NCBI RefSeq assembly: GCF_008923185.1 | Contig: NZ_WBMT01000015.1 | Coordinates: 186,001 to 250,000 of the forward strand | From: Actinomadura rudentiformis | GTDB taxonomy: Bacteria > Actinomycetota > Actinomycetes > Streptosporangiales > Streptosporangiaceae | DNA length: 64,000 nt | Direction: 5' to 3' | Shown: piece by piece, positions 27,560 through 35,978 of the stretch | How the letters are laid out: every line of letters starts with the position of its first letter | Numbering within the stretch: the first letter of the stretch is position 1 | Translations under genes and position numbers: made by a program | Notes under the pieces: model-generated | What the model was told of the DNA's origin: nothing | Databases searched by the model: none | Seen by the model: the letters and a program-made list of their open reading frames with translations, nothing else

Positions 27560-27614
27560 GCGGAGGATCGGGGATTTGAACCCCGGATGGGCTTGCACCC
27601 AAACCGCATTAGCA
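27560..27614 (-). other. attachment-site-like 3' fragment of tRNA-Ser(GCU)
   Basis: Read on the minus strand, 27614 to 27560 gives the second half of a serine tRNA: the anticodon loop CTGCTAA (anticodon GCU), a variable arm GGG-TGCAAG-CCC, a T arm CGGGG-TTCAAAT-CCCCG and the acceptor ATCCTCCGCC. The 5' half is absent: the sequence before the anticodon loop does not form a D arm or the paired anticodon stem. A 3' tRNA segment from the anticodon loop onward, next to an integrase, is the classic form of attL or attR. Confidence 0.7.
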
Positions 27615-27926
27615 GCCCGTTATGAATGATCGGCTTCTCTTGGCTGAAGGTCGCGCCTGTAGTGTTTAGCCAGGTCGGAGCGGGTACAGCGGCCCTGTTC
27701 ATTGGGTCTGGTCGGGTCTGGTCGGGTCCTCTTGGAACCCGGTTGCACAGCCAGTGTGCAGCCATGGTGCAGCCACGTTCCCTCTGTGCTCCTGGCCTGC
27801 AGTATCGGCGTCGTGGGCGCGCGGCATCCGCAGGGCGGAATGCGATATGGGGCTATTGCACTGCGACGACCTCCGCCCCTCTTTCCTCGCTAAACTGGCC
27901 TGACATAGAAATTCAAGGGGGGTGTG

Positions 27927-28652
27927 ATGGGCAAGCGTTGGACAGTCAAGGACGTCGCCACGTACCTGGATGTCGCTGAGAGCACCGTGCTCCGGTGGCG
28001 CCATCAGGGCGATCTGCCCGAGCCTCTCGATCCGCAGGCGTTCCGGTTTGAGTGGAATCCGTCGCTGATCAAAGCTTGGGCTCGCCAGTGGTTTCCGCGC
28101 CTGCGCGAGGACCCTGAGATCGGCCCGGAAACTCCGTGGTGGGACGCAGGTGACGTGGCGGCCTACCTCGGCGTAGAGGTCATCACCGTTCAGCGGTACA
28201 ACTCCCAGAAGCGCATGCCCGAGCCTGCGCGCTACTTCGGACGCTTTCCCGTCTGGGAGCCGCATGTGATCATTGAGTGGGCCAAGCAGCGGCCGAGCTA
28301 TGCCTTCAAGGACCGCCCCAGCAAACACCGCAGCGACGCGGACCAGGCCGAGCAGATGGCCAAGACCGCCTCTGGACGTCACAAGAAGGCGCGGCCCGCG
28401 GTGGCTGGCGACGACGGTCCGCCGGCCGACGAGCTGTGGGGGTACCGCGAGATCGCCGCCCACATGGACGTGTCACCCGAGACGGTACGGGGCTACAAGA
28501 AGGAGATGCCTGAACCGGACCGCTACATGGGACGATCGCCGGTTTGGCGCAGGAGGGTGATCCTGGACTGGATCGCCGCCCGGCCCGCTGCCGGGTGGAA
28601 CGGGCAGCGGCCAGGACGGCGTCGGCCAGCGCCTCAGACGCTGAGCGGGTAG
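27927..28652 (+). CDS. protein with three tandem MerR/excisionase-like HTH domains
   Basis: A 241-residue protein made of three repeats of one HTH domain: WTVKDVATYLDVAESTVLRW at 5-24, WWDAGDVAAYLGVEVITVQRY near 71-91, and WGYREIAAHMDVSPETVRGY near 170-190. Repeats 2 and 3 share a trailing block (MPEPARYFGRFPVWEPHVIIEW and MPEPDRYMGRSPVWRRRVILDW). The linkers are charged. Single domains of this type occur in excisionases and AlpA-like regulators; a triplicated one could bind a long or repeated site. The start is the ATG after AAGGGGGG at 27915-27922. It is the first intact gene right of the tRNA-Ser fragment. Confidence 0.75.
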   Translation: MGKRWTVKDVATYLDVAESTVLRWRHQGDLPEPLDPQAFRFEWNPSLIKAWARQWFPRLREDPEIGPETPWWDAGDVAAYLGVEVITVQRYNSQKRMPEPARYFGRFPVWEPHVIIEWAKQRPSYAFKDRPSKHRSDADQAEQMAKTASGRHKKARPAVAGDDGPPADELWGYREIAAHMDVSPETVRGYKKEMPEPDRYMGRSPVWRRRVILDWIAARPAAGWNGQRPGRRRPAPQTLSG

Positions 28653-29149
28653 GCAAGAGGTCACCGCGCTCCAAGGCGAGCTGATGCCATACGCCGTGCG
28701 TTGACCCATTCCCAAAATTGAATGCCGTGAGCGCCCGGCGGTCGCCGAGCCTGACCGCACGTGAGTGGCACCCGCCGCTCCCAGTTTGCTCCTACCCGAG
28801 AGAGCGCCAGCGCGGGCGTCCCGAGTTAGGGAGACCGCGCTCATCGGCGACAGCGGTGTAGCTGAGTGGCGTAGGTGCGCCGGAGTCGGCGGCGGGGGCG
28901 CGGCGGACTGGCAGGTGCCCGGCAAGGTTGCTGCGGCCCGCAGCGCCGTGCTCTCCACGGCGCGGATGAGTGGAATCGGATATTTCGGTCTAACTAGAAG
29001 TGGGTCTATTGCAACCCGCTTTATGCGATATGCGAGCGATGGCCCAACTCCGTCGGAATGGCCGTATATTCTTCCGCAGAGGTCACCCGTCCGGCCTGGG
29101 GATGCGGGAGTAAACGGGGACCGCACTACCACAACTGAACGGGGTCAAG
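28653..29149. other. 497-bp region without a supported gene
   Basis: The second half (28975-29080) is AT-rich for this genome, with TTTCGGTCTAACTAG and GCTTTATGCGATATG, and likely contains the promoter of the downstream two-gene unit. No credible frame was found in the first half. Confidence 0.45.
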
Positions 29150-29548
29150 ATGAGTGACCAGGCTCAACTGGTGGCCATGGCGGGGGCCGCTGCTGCCGCG
29201 CTCGTGGCGGAGATGACCAAGGACGGCTGGGCTTCGATGCGGGCCGCTGTCGCCCGGTTCTTCGGGCACGGCGGTGAGGGCGAGCAGGAGCGTCAACTGC
29301 GTCGGCTGGACGCGGACCAAGCCCAGGTGTCCGAAGTGAGTGATGAGGAACTGGTTGATCGCTGGAAGCGACGCTTCCTCACGCTGGCTGAGGATTTCCC
29401 GGCCGCGGTGCAGGACTTGGCGGCTCTGGCCGCCTCCCGTCCCGAAGATGCGTCCTCGCTGCCACGGCAGAACGCTGTGGGTAACCAGGGCTCGGTCGTC
29501 CAGATCGGGCGTGATAACTCCGGCGATGTTCAAACCGGGAGAGAGTGA
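29150..29548 (+). CDS. small helical protein with C-terminal RHIM-like VQIG motif
   Basis: A 132-residue protein. Residues 6-22 (QLVAMAGAAAAALVAEM) form a hydrophobic or amphipathic helix, followed by predicted helices to about residue 95 with WASMRAAVARFFG and WKRRFLTLAEDFPAAVQDLAALAA. The last 25 residues change character: N112-QGSV-VQIG(117-120)-RD-N123-SGDV, Gly/Asn-rich with a (V/I)Q(V/I)G tetrad as in RHIM and bacterial amyloid signalling motifs. This resembles the Bell/HeLo-like cell-death effectors found next to NLR-like genes in multicellular bacteria. It overlaps the next gene by GTGA, so the two are coupled, and the partner carries the same tetrad. The function is inferred only. 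Confidence 0.6.
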   Translation: MSDQAQLVAMAGAAAAALVAEMTKDGWASMRAAVARFFGHGGEGEQERQLRRLDADQAQVSEVSDEELVDRWKRRFLTLAEDFPAAVQDLAALAASRPEDASSLPRQNAVGNQGSVVQIGRDNSGDVQTGRE

Positions 29549-31800
29549 GCGTGCCGGAGGAACCGACGGGTGCGCGTCCGCATCAATACGCGCAGAGTAA
29601 TACCGCCCCGACCGTTCAGATTGGCGGAAGCAACACGGCGCCAATCAACATCCATCGGCTGCCAAAGCTGCCCGTATATCCGGTGTCACAGAAAGACCTT
29701 GCTGCGACCATAGATCCACTGTGGGCGTATACCCCCACCCCTCAGCACGTGCGGAAGGAACTCAGCCTGCATGGGGTGGCCATCATCACCGGGGAGCATG
29801 GGACCGGGCGCAGGACGTCGGCCCTCCGGGCCTTGCGCGATTACCTCTCGCTGCCAGAGTCGGCGAACCTGTCATCCGCGGACTCGCATGCCGTGCAGAT
29901 CTGGGACCTGTCCCCCGACTGGGAAGACGGTGAGGTTCCACGCCTGGAGGTCCTTCCCGACCCACTACCCGGACAGGGTTATGTGCTGGACGCCGCCCAA
30001 AGAACCGTGAGTCCGGCGGCAGCGCAGGCCCTCAACTCGTGGGCCGCACGGCTCCATCAGATCCGTTCGGGTTTGGTGGTGGTTGGCGGTCCCACGGACT
30101 GGCCGGACGGCCGACTGTCCGAGCCGGCGACTCGCCCCGAAGCCGCGCAGGTGGCTCGCAACCACCTACTCCACCGGTTGGACCGTCCCCTTCAGGCGCA
30201 CTGGCTTCAGGCCGACCCCAGCAGGACCGCGAACCGTACTGGGCTGCTGCGCCAGACGGCGGCCCCTGACCAGACCGCCGGCATCTTCGCGGACCTGATC
30301 CCCCGCAGCGTCAGCCCGGCCGACGCAGTCCGCATCGCCGAACGTCTCGCCCAGGTCGACCCAGGAGAGGTAGGCGCTGCGGTTCAGGACCAACACAGCC
30401 CTGATGCCGCAGTAGCCGAGCGAGGCCGACTGTTTGTGCAGGCCGTTCGCGAGAGGGTCCTGGAATGGACCCACTACCTTGAGAAGCTCCTCGCCGAAGG
30501 CGGTACTCGCGGCCCGGACCGAGTCATGCTGCTGGCCGCCTCGTATTTCGAAGGCGGACCGCTGGAACTGTGCATTAAGGCCGCCACCGAGTTCGACCCG
30601 CGCGGCGACCAGACTCGGCAACGCTTCCGCGAGGGGCGCAGTCCACGGCGCCGACTGCGCGACGTCGGCGTGGATGTCACCGAGACCGACACCGCCAGCT
30701 TCGCCAGCCGACCTGGCCTGGCGATGGCGGCCATTCGCACCGACTGGTATCACTGGGCCGACGAACGCACTCAGACTCGCGAGTGGCTCCAACGCATCAC
30801 TGCTCCCGGAGCTGTAGCGGAGAGGTGGAGCAAACAGGTAGGTCAGCGTCTACTGGAGCTCTCACGCACCGCGGTAGACCCTCCCTTCTTCGCCGTCCTG
30901 GAGTCATGGGCCACGCCAGTCATCGACGGCGATCGGATCACTCTCATCGCGGAGCTGCTAACCGAAGCAGCCATGACCGAAGAACTCGCCCGGCTGGCCC
31001 ATGCAAGACTACTGAACTGGGCCGAGTCAAAGAACGCAGCCCGAAGGCAGGTCGTGGCGCAGGTCTGCGCCGGTCGCTACGGCCTACGGTGGCCGAGCCA
31101 CGCCCTCGTTCGGCTCCGGCACATCTTGGCCTATGACGATGAAGCTGCTCAGATCGCCGCCGCGGCCTTGGTGAGACATGCAGAGCAGGGTGGCCTGGAA
31201 CGGATCATCGAAACTATCGAAACGTGGCTGGAACGATTCTCTGGCCAAGCCGCCGGACCGCGTGCCTTCCTGGCACTGATCGACCCGTCGGACCGCGGTG
31301 CGGCAGCCGGTGCCACCCCCACCGGTGGCCTGGTGAGCGTCCTGATCACTCTCGCTCAAGGCACTCCGCGAGTCCGCGACTTTCTCATCACCGGATGGGC
31401 CGCCACCTTGCAGCAGCCCGACGTGCGCGACGGTGCTTACCGGGTACTGCTTGCCTGGGCCGAGGCTGTGCACCGGGCCTGGCTGGACCGAGACGTTACC
31501 TTCGGCATCCTCACCGAAGTCCGCAACCTGCACACTCCAGTGGACGCCATGTCCCGCTTCCTCTATGGCAGTCCCGAGCACGACGCCCCCGCTGTCGTCG
31601 ACGCCCGGTACGCCCTGGCCAACCTGAACGCCTGCACGCATGCGCACTGCTCTCACCCCGACTGCCCACTGCTTCACACAGGCGGTACCAGCCCGCCCGA
31701 AGTGGAAGCGACGCACCGAGGCGATCAGGAGAGATCCTCGAACGGGCAGGACGCAAGCTCAACCAATCCGGACGCAGAGGGGGACACGTCGCCGAGTTAG
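29545..31800 (+). CDS. large P-loop protein with N-terminal VQIG motif
   Basis: A 751-residue protein. Residues 18-36 contain S18-N-TAP-T-VQIG(24-27)-GS-N30-TAP-I, matching the tail of the preceding protein in the order N...VQIG..N...V/I. Residues 83-91 read GEHGTGRRT, a Walker-A-like loop whose Lys is replaced by Arg; a candidate Walker B is RSGLVVVGGP. The remaining ~550 residues look helical and rich in Leu, Ala, Arg and Trp. Near the C-terminus is C-THAHC-SHPDC-PLLH, a Cys/His cluster that could bind zinc. This would be the sensor or NLR-like half of a two-gene module. The GTG start overlaps the upstream stop. The absence of a normal Walker Lys means ATP use is uncertain. Confidence 0.6.
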   Translation: MSVPEEPTGARPHQYAQSNTAPTVQIGGSNTAPINIHRLPKLPVYPVSQKDLAATIDPLWAYTPTPQHVRKELSLHGVAIITGEHGTGRRTSALRALRDYLSLPESANLSSADSHAVQIWDLSPDWEDGEVPRLEVLPDPLPGQGYVLDAAQRTVSPAAAQALNSWAARLHQIRSGLVVVGGPTDWPDGRLSEPATRPEAAQVARNHLLHRLDRPLQAHWLQADPSRTANRTGLLRQTAAPDQTAGIFADLIPRSVSPADAVRIAERLAQVDPGEVGAAVQDQHSPDAAVAERGRLFVQAVRERVLEWTHYLEKLLAEGGTRGPDRVMLLAASYFEGGPLELCIKAATEFDPRGDQTRQRFREGRSPRRRLRDVGVDVTETDTASFASRPGLAMAAIRTDWYHWADERTQTREWLQRITAPGAVAERWSKQVGQRLLELSRTAVDPPFFAVLESWATPVIDGDRITLIAELLTEAAMTEELARLAHARLLNWAESKNAARRQVVAQVCAGRYGLRWPSHALVRLRHILAYDDEAAQIAAAALVRHAEQGGLERIIETIETWLERFSGQAAGPRAFLALIDPSDRGAAAGATPTGGLVSVLITLAQGTPRVRDFLITGWAATLQQPDVRDGAYRVLLAWAEAVHRAWLDRDVTFGILTEVRNLHTPVDAMSRFLYGSPEHDAPAVVDARYALANLNACTHAHCSHPDCPLLHTGGTSPPEVEATHRGDQERSSNGQDASSTNPDAEGDTSPS

Positions 31801-32401
31801 GCACGCGGGTGCACTTCGCGCCTAACTCCTCTGCTGGAAAGGCGGTCGCCCGCAGATCCGGCTTACCGGGCTGCCGGAAGAGGTTCAAGCCGCTGCCGAC
31901 CGACTCGCGCATGTGGTGGTGCTGGAGACCTCCGGCTGTACCCGCGCCGTGGCAACTCGCGTCTGGTCTCGCTCTACCTGGAGGTCGACGTGAGCACCGT
32001 GCCCGCTCCTTGCCACGCCGACGACCGCCCGTTCGACTCCCACAAGTAGCCGCACCGGCGGCACCTACCGCATGCTCTCCGTCCGGCGCCAGCCGATCAA
32101 GGCTGGGCCAAGCTTGCGTGAGTTGCCTCGCGGCGCGCGGGTTCGTGCCGACGCAACGTCACTACCGCGCGAAGCACGCAGCCCGGTGCGGCCCATCTTG
32201 CATGGCGGCCCCAACCAGGATCTCGGTGGACTGCGTAACGATGGCCGGTGCGTCGAGTCCGGACGCTAGGTGGTGAAGGCGGTCTGACGTTCGTCAGCTG
32301 TGTTTGGACGGCTTGCTCGGGTGGCCGAATGCGGACGTACCAACCACGAGCCCCGAATGGGTACCGTCGTCCCGTCTACTTGATCTTGAGAGAGGGGACC
32401 A
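31801..32401. other. 600-bp region without a supported gene
   Basis: Several overlapping open frames exist, but none has a recognisable start with a ribosome-binding site or a family match. The last 100 bp carry the leader of the SARP-methyltransferase gene (GAGAGGGGACC before its ATG). The rest may be a degraded gene. Confidence 0.4.
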
Positions 32402-33985
32402 ATGCAGGTCCGAGTGCTGGGCAGGGCTGTAGAGGTGCATGGTGACAACGGCGAACCAGTACCGCTACAGCCATTGATGGGCGCAGCGCTGGGCCTGTTG
32501 GTGGTGGCCGACGGGAACGGACGGCGGGGCGTCTCCCGCGACCGGCTGAAGGCGATGCTGTGGGGGGAGGACGACAGCATCGACTGGAGCGGCTCTCTGA
32601 AGGCCACCATGAGCAAGCTACGGCGGGTTCTGGGCAAGGACCGAGTGGTGTTCTCAGGCGACGCTTATCGCTTCGTCCCCGACGAGCAGGCAGACTACGT
32701 TGACCTGCTAGTCCTCCGAGCGTTGGTCGACAAGGCCAATCAGGTGCGCGCCGACGACGACCTTGAGACGGCGGTCCGGCTGTATGCACATGTGCTGGAG
32801 CACTGGTCAGAGACCCCGTTGGCCGGGATACCGCAGACCTCCGGGGCGCTCGGCCACATCAGAACTCTGCGGGATGAGCGGCAGGTCATCGTGGAGGCGA
32901 TGCTGGAGATCCAGTTGGATCTGGGCCGGCATCGGGAGGTCGCTGCAAGTACGCCGGCGCTGATTGCAGCAGATCCGCTTAATGAGCATCTGCGTGCGCT
33001 GAGGATGCGGGCCTTGGCCCGGTCAGGGCGTAAGGCCGAGGCGCTGCGGGACTATGACGATGCCGAAGCGGTGGCAGAGGCGGAGACTGGCACGAAGCCG
33101 GGCCTGAATCTTCAGCGGCTCCGGGATCAGGTCAAGGACAATGATCCGGTCGTCTTTGCGTGGGAGGCTCCCCGGATGCGGGAGTCGGACGCGATGGTGC
33201 TGGCGTCGGGTGCGGATGGTTCCAGCCACAGCTTGGCGCGGATGATGAACTACATGATCGGCGGAAATTTCCATCTGCCGGTTGATCGCGCTCTAGCTGA
33301 AGTCGTCCTGGCGGCTGCGCCGGAGGCGCGGATCTTGCCTATCGAGACTGGGGATTTCTGTCGTCGCGCGGTTCGGGTGGCGGCGAAGGCAGGTATCGAC
33401 CAGTTCATCGAGATCGGGACCGGGCTGCCTACCAAGGAACCGATCCACCAGATCGCGCGGCGCGTTGCTCCAGGGGCGCGCGTGCTTTATGTGTCCAACG
33501 AACCCACCGTCGTGGCCTACCTGCAGGCGCAGGGGCTCAACGGTGAATCCGCGAACATCATCCATGCCGATATCTGGGAGCCCAAGGCCATCCTCGAGGC
33601 GGCCCAACCGCAGATCGACTTCACCCGGCCTGTCGGCATCCTGATCCGCGAGGTTCTGAACTTCGTCGATGTGGATGACGACCCATGGCAGATCATCAGC
33701 ACGCTGGTCGATGCCGTGGCACCTGGTAGTCGCTTGATGTTGTCGGTGGCCACCTCCGAGGGGCTGACGGAGGTGGTGCAACAGCAGATCTCGGCGCAGG
33801 GCTTGTACGAGCCGCTGCCCAAGCGTCTCAAGATGTGGCCGCGCGAGGCCATCGAGGAGATGTTCGTGGGCTTGCCGGTCGTGGAGCCTGGCCTGGTGGA
33901 CGCCAATCAGTGGTGGCCTGATCGGGCTGGTCGTGCTCCGATCGGGCCGATGCGGGCGCTGGTTGGGATGGCGATCAAGCCTTAG
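32402..33985 (+). CDS. SARP/BTAD-like regulator fused to SAM methyltransferase (DUF574-like)
   Basis: A 527-residue two-part protein. Residues 1-235 are a SARP-type N-terminus: a winged-helix OmpR-like DNA-binding domain (VRVLGRAVEVH; SLKATMSKLRRVLGKDRVVFSGDAYRF) followed by a bacterial transcriptional activator domain with TPR-like helices. Residues 255-527 match the DUF574/Methyltransf_19 family: NYMIGGNFHLPVDRALAEVVLAAAPEAR, FIEIGTGLPTKEPIHQIARRVAPGARVLYVSNEP, and an IREVLNFVDVDDDPWQI segment. Both parts look intact, and the frame runs through the join without a start codon context, so this is a true fusion. The usual actinomycete SARP activates antibiotic genes; here an attached methyltransferase could sense SAM or modify a ligand. 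Confidence 0.75.
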   Translation: MQVRVLGRAVEVHGDNGEPVPLQPLMGAALGLLVVADGNGRRGVSRDRLKAMLWGEDDSIDWSGSLKATMSKLRRVLGKDRVVFSGDAYRFVPDEQADYVDLLVLRALVDKANQVRADDDLETAVRLYAHVLEHWSETPLAGIPQTSGALGHIRTLRDERQVIVEAMLEIQLDLGRHREVAASTPALIAADPLNEHLRALRMRALARSGRKAEALRDYDDAEAVAEAETGTKPGLNLQRLRDQVKDNDPVVFAWEAPRMRESDAMVLASGADGSSHSLARMMNYMIGGNFHLPVDRALAEVVLAAAPEARILPIETGDFCRRAVRVAAKAGIDQFIEIGTGLPTKEPIHQIARRVAPGARVLYVSNEPTVVAYLQAQGLNGESANIIHADIWEPKAILEAAQPQIDFTRPVGILIREVLNFVDVDDDPWQIISTLVDAVAPGSRLMLSVATSEGLTEVVQQQISAQGLYEPLPKRLKMWPREAIEEMFVGLPVVEPGLVDANQWWPDRAGRAPIGPMRALVGMAIKP

Positions 33986-34029
33986 GTCATGGTTCGGCCT
34001 TGCGAGGCGGCCACAGGGGACGAGTGGTC

Positions 34030-35211
34030 TCACCACTCCACGGGCAGTTGTTTGAGCCCGCGCACGTGGAGTCCCTCCTTCCATGCCAGGTCTTCGGGCG
34101 CGACGCCCAGGCGCAGGCCGGGCAGGCGTTCCAGCAGCGTCGCCAGGACCACGTGGATTTCGGCGCGCGCCAGGTTGGCGCCCAGGCAGTAGTGCGGGCC
34201 GTGGCCGAAACCCAGATGCGGGTTCTCGGGCCGGGTGAAGTCGACGCTGTCGGCACCAGCGAACGCCTCGTCGTCGAAGTTGGCTGACGGGGTGGACACG
34301 AACACAAGGTCGCCCTTGCGGATCGTGCTGCCCTCAAGTTCGACGTCTCGGGTGGCGATGCGGGGCAGACCGTCCCCTTCGCCGAGCGGGATGGTTCTCA
34401 GGAGTTCCTCGATGGCGGCTGGCAGTCGTGTGAGGTCCTCGCGCACGTATGCCAGGTGCTCGGGATGGGTCAGCAAGTAATAGAGCTGCAAGGCGGCCAT
34501 GGTCGCCGTGGTTTCGAAACCGCCCACCAGGATCGCGATCGCGAGGTTGACGAGCTCGCTGTCGCTGAGGCCGGTTTCGTCGTGCACCACGGCCGACAGT
34601 AGGTCGTCGTCGGGGCTGCTGCGGCGCTGGTTGATCAGGTCGGCCAGGTATGCGCCCATGGCCTGCTGCGCTTGGACGGCCTGTTGCTGGCTGTACTTGG
34701 TGGAGGCCAGGAAAGCGTCGCCCCACGCCTGGAACTGCGGCCGATCATCGGTGGGGACGCCGAGCAGGTCACCGATGACCGCGAGCGGGAGCGGCAACAA
34801 GACGGACTCGATCAGGTCGGCTGGCGGCCCTTGGCCCTCCGTCACTTCGAGCATCTGTGTTGCCGTGTGCTGGATGCGGGGGCGTAGCTGCTCGACTCGC
34901 CGCGGGGTGAAGGCGCGCGCGGCGACACGGCGCACACGCGCGTGCCTGTTCAGGTCCATCCCTAGGAGGGAGTCCCTCAACGGCGGGTACCCGGGTAGTT
35001 CGGCGGCCTGCTCGCGGGAGAACAACTCTTGGTTCACCAAGACGTAGCGGGCGCTGTGGTACCCGGTCACTACCCAAGCGGGGGGCCCTCCAGGCGGCAG
35101 CGTGACTCTGGCGACGGGGTGGTTTTCTCGTAGCTCTTTGTAGGCGGGGTGAAGGTCGAGGCCGCGGGGACATTTGAACGGGTAGCCGCTCACGTGGGGG
35201 TGATCTTCCAT
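34030..35211 (-). CDS. cytochrome P450
   Basis: Soluble class I P450 of about 393 residues. The I-helix oxygen-binding motif is AILVGGFETTATM, the K-helix ExxR lies in AIEELLRTIPLGEG, and the heme-binding loop is FGHGPHYCLGANLAR with the axial Cys. The N-terminal PPAWVVTGYHSARYVL and RHARVRRVAARAFTPRRVEQLRPRI match the CYP105/107-like bacterial group. The ATG at 35211 gives a normal length; an in-frame ATG at 35238 adds a poor N-terminus. It needs ferredoxin and reductase partners, none of which is adjacent. It converges on the SARP-methyltransferase gene, so a role in a cargo tailoring pathway is possible. The substrate is unknown. Confidence 0.88.
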   Translation of the reverse strand: MEDHPHVSGYPFKCPRGLDLHPAYKELRENHPVARVTLPPGGPPAWVVTGYHSARYVLVNQELFSREQAAELPGYPPLRDSLLGMDLNRHARVRRVAARAFTPRRVEQLRPRIQHTATQMLEVTEGQGPPADLIESVLLPLPLAVIGDLLGVPTDDRPQFQAWGDAFLASTKYSQQQAVQAQQAMGAYLADLINQRRSSPDDDLLSAVVHDETGLSDSELVNLAIAILVGGFETTATMAALQLYYLLTHPEHLAYVREDLTRLPAAIEELLRTIPLGEGDGLPRIATRDVELEGSTIRKGDLVFVSTPSANFDDEAFAGADSVDFTRPENPHLGFGHGPHYCLGANLARAEIHVVLATLLERLPGLRLGVAPEDLAWKEGLHVRGLKQLPVEW

Positions 35212-35579
35212 GTGAACACAGTAAGCAAGCGCTGTCATCGTCTGGTTACCGCACGGTCACCGCGCAAGGCAAACCCATGATCCGGTTTCGCTGAACAACA
35301 GGCCGCCAACAGTAGGGGCCACGATCCGGACGCCGCAGTCCTGTCCGAGGTGACCGCATCCGGCCATCACGAGGCAGTGATGACTTTTCTGAGCTGGGGC
35401 GGAAGCGGTCAACGATCAAGCGACAACCCCTTGGGGACTGGATGGCAACCGCCGGGGAACCCCGCCTCCCTAGGGTGACTGCACCATTTACTTGATCGAA
35501 CTCGGGGGTTAAGCGCTTCGCTTGGCTGTGCGCCAACGAACGGTATGCCCGCAGACATGACCCAAAGTGGAGCGGACGA
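35212..35579. other. intergenic region between P450 and small membrane-protein operon
   Basis: About 370 bp with divergent promoters expected on both sides. I see no gene and no clear operator; the text around 35490 (ACTTGATCGAACTCGGGGG) is the only AT-richer spot near the right-hand gene. Confidence 0.4.
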
Positions 35580-35978
35580 GTGAGAGTGAGTCCCCAGGTA
35601 AGAGAGATCGTCCCGCCACCATGGCAAACGTGCCACCAGAAGACTCTTGAGCGCCCGGTCGACGCACGCTTCGGAGCCCTCGCCGAACGAGCGCGTGTCG
35701 TAGCTGAGGCAGAGGAACGGCTCGTTGAGATGGTGCGTCAAGTTGCTGCCGAGGCTTTTCGCCGTGGGGTGCAGGAGGCGCGGGAACAGGATCGGTCGCT
35801 TGACGCTCTGGATGCTGTGCTCAACTTGCCACGCGGGTTGGCCCCCGTTCCCGTCGACGTGAAGGTGTGCGGGTATGAGGCGACCGCGAGGGTCATCCCC
35901 GGTAGTGCGGTGACGCCCGCCCAGGCTCTGGCTTCCCTGGTGAACGCGATCAGCAACGTTGAGGAGTCCGTTGACTGA
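35580..35978 (+). CDS. unknown coiled-coil-like small protein
   Basis: A 132-residue protein starting at a GTG with GGAG 8 nt upstream. Residues 30-75 are strongly helical and charged (ALAERARVVAEAEERLVEMVRQVAAEAFRRGVQEAREQ), a probable coiled coil. The C-terminal half is mixed (VPVDVKVCGYEATARVIPGSAVTPAQALASL). No family is known to me. It overlaps the next gene (TTG start inside its stop region), so the two proteins are made together and may form a complex. Confidence 0.6.
   Translation: MRVSPQVREIVPPPWQTCHQKTLERPVDARFGALAERARVVAEAEERLVEMVRQVAAEAFRRGVQEAREQDRSLDALDAVLNLPRGLAPVPVDVKVCGYEATARVIPGSAVTPAQALASLVNAISNVEESVD

Noticed and set aside
27560..27614. Complete tRNA gene
   Set aside because: Only the anticodon loop to the 3' end is present; no D arm or paired anticodon stem was found.
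31801..32401. Possible small gene at 32072-32269
   Set aside because: No ribosome-binding site and no recognisable protein pattern.
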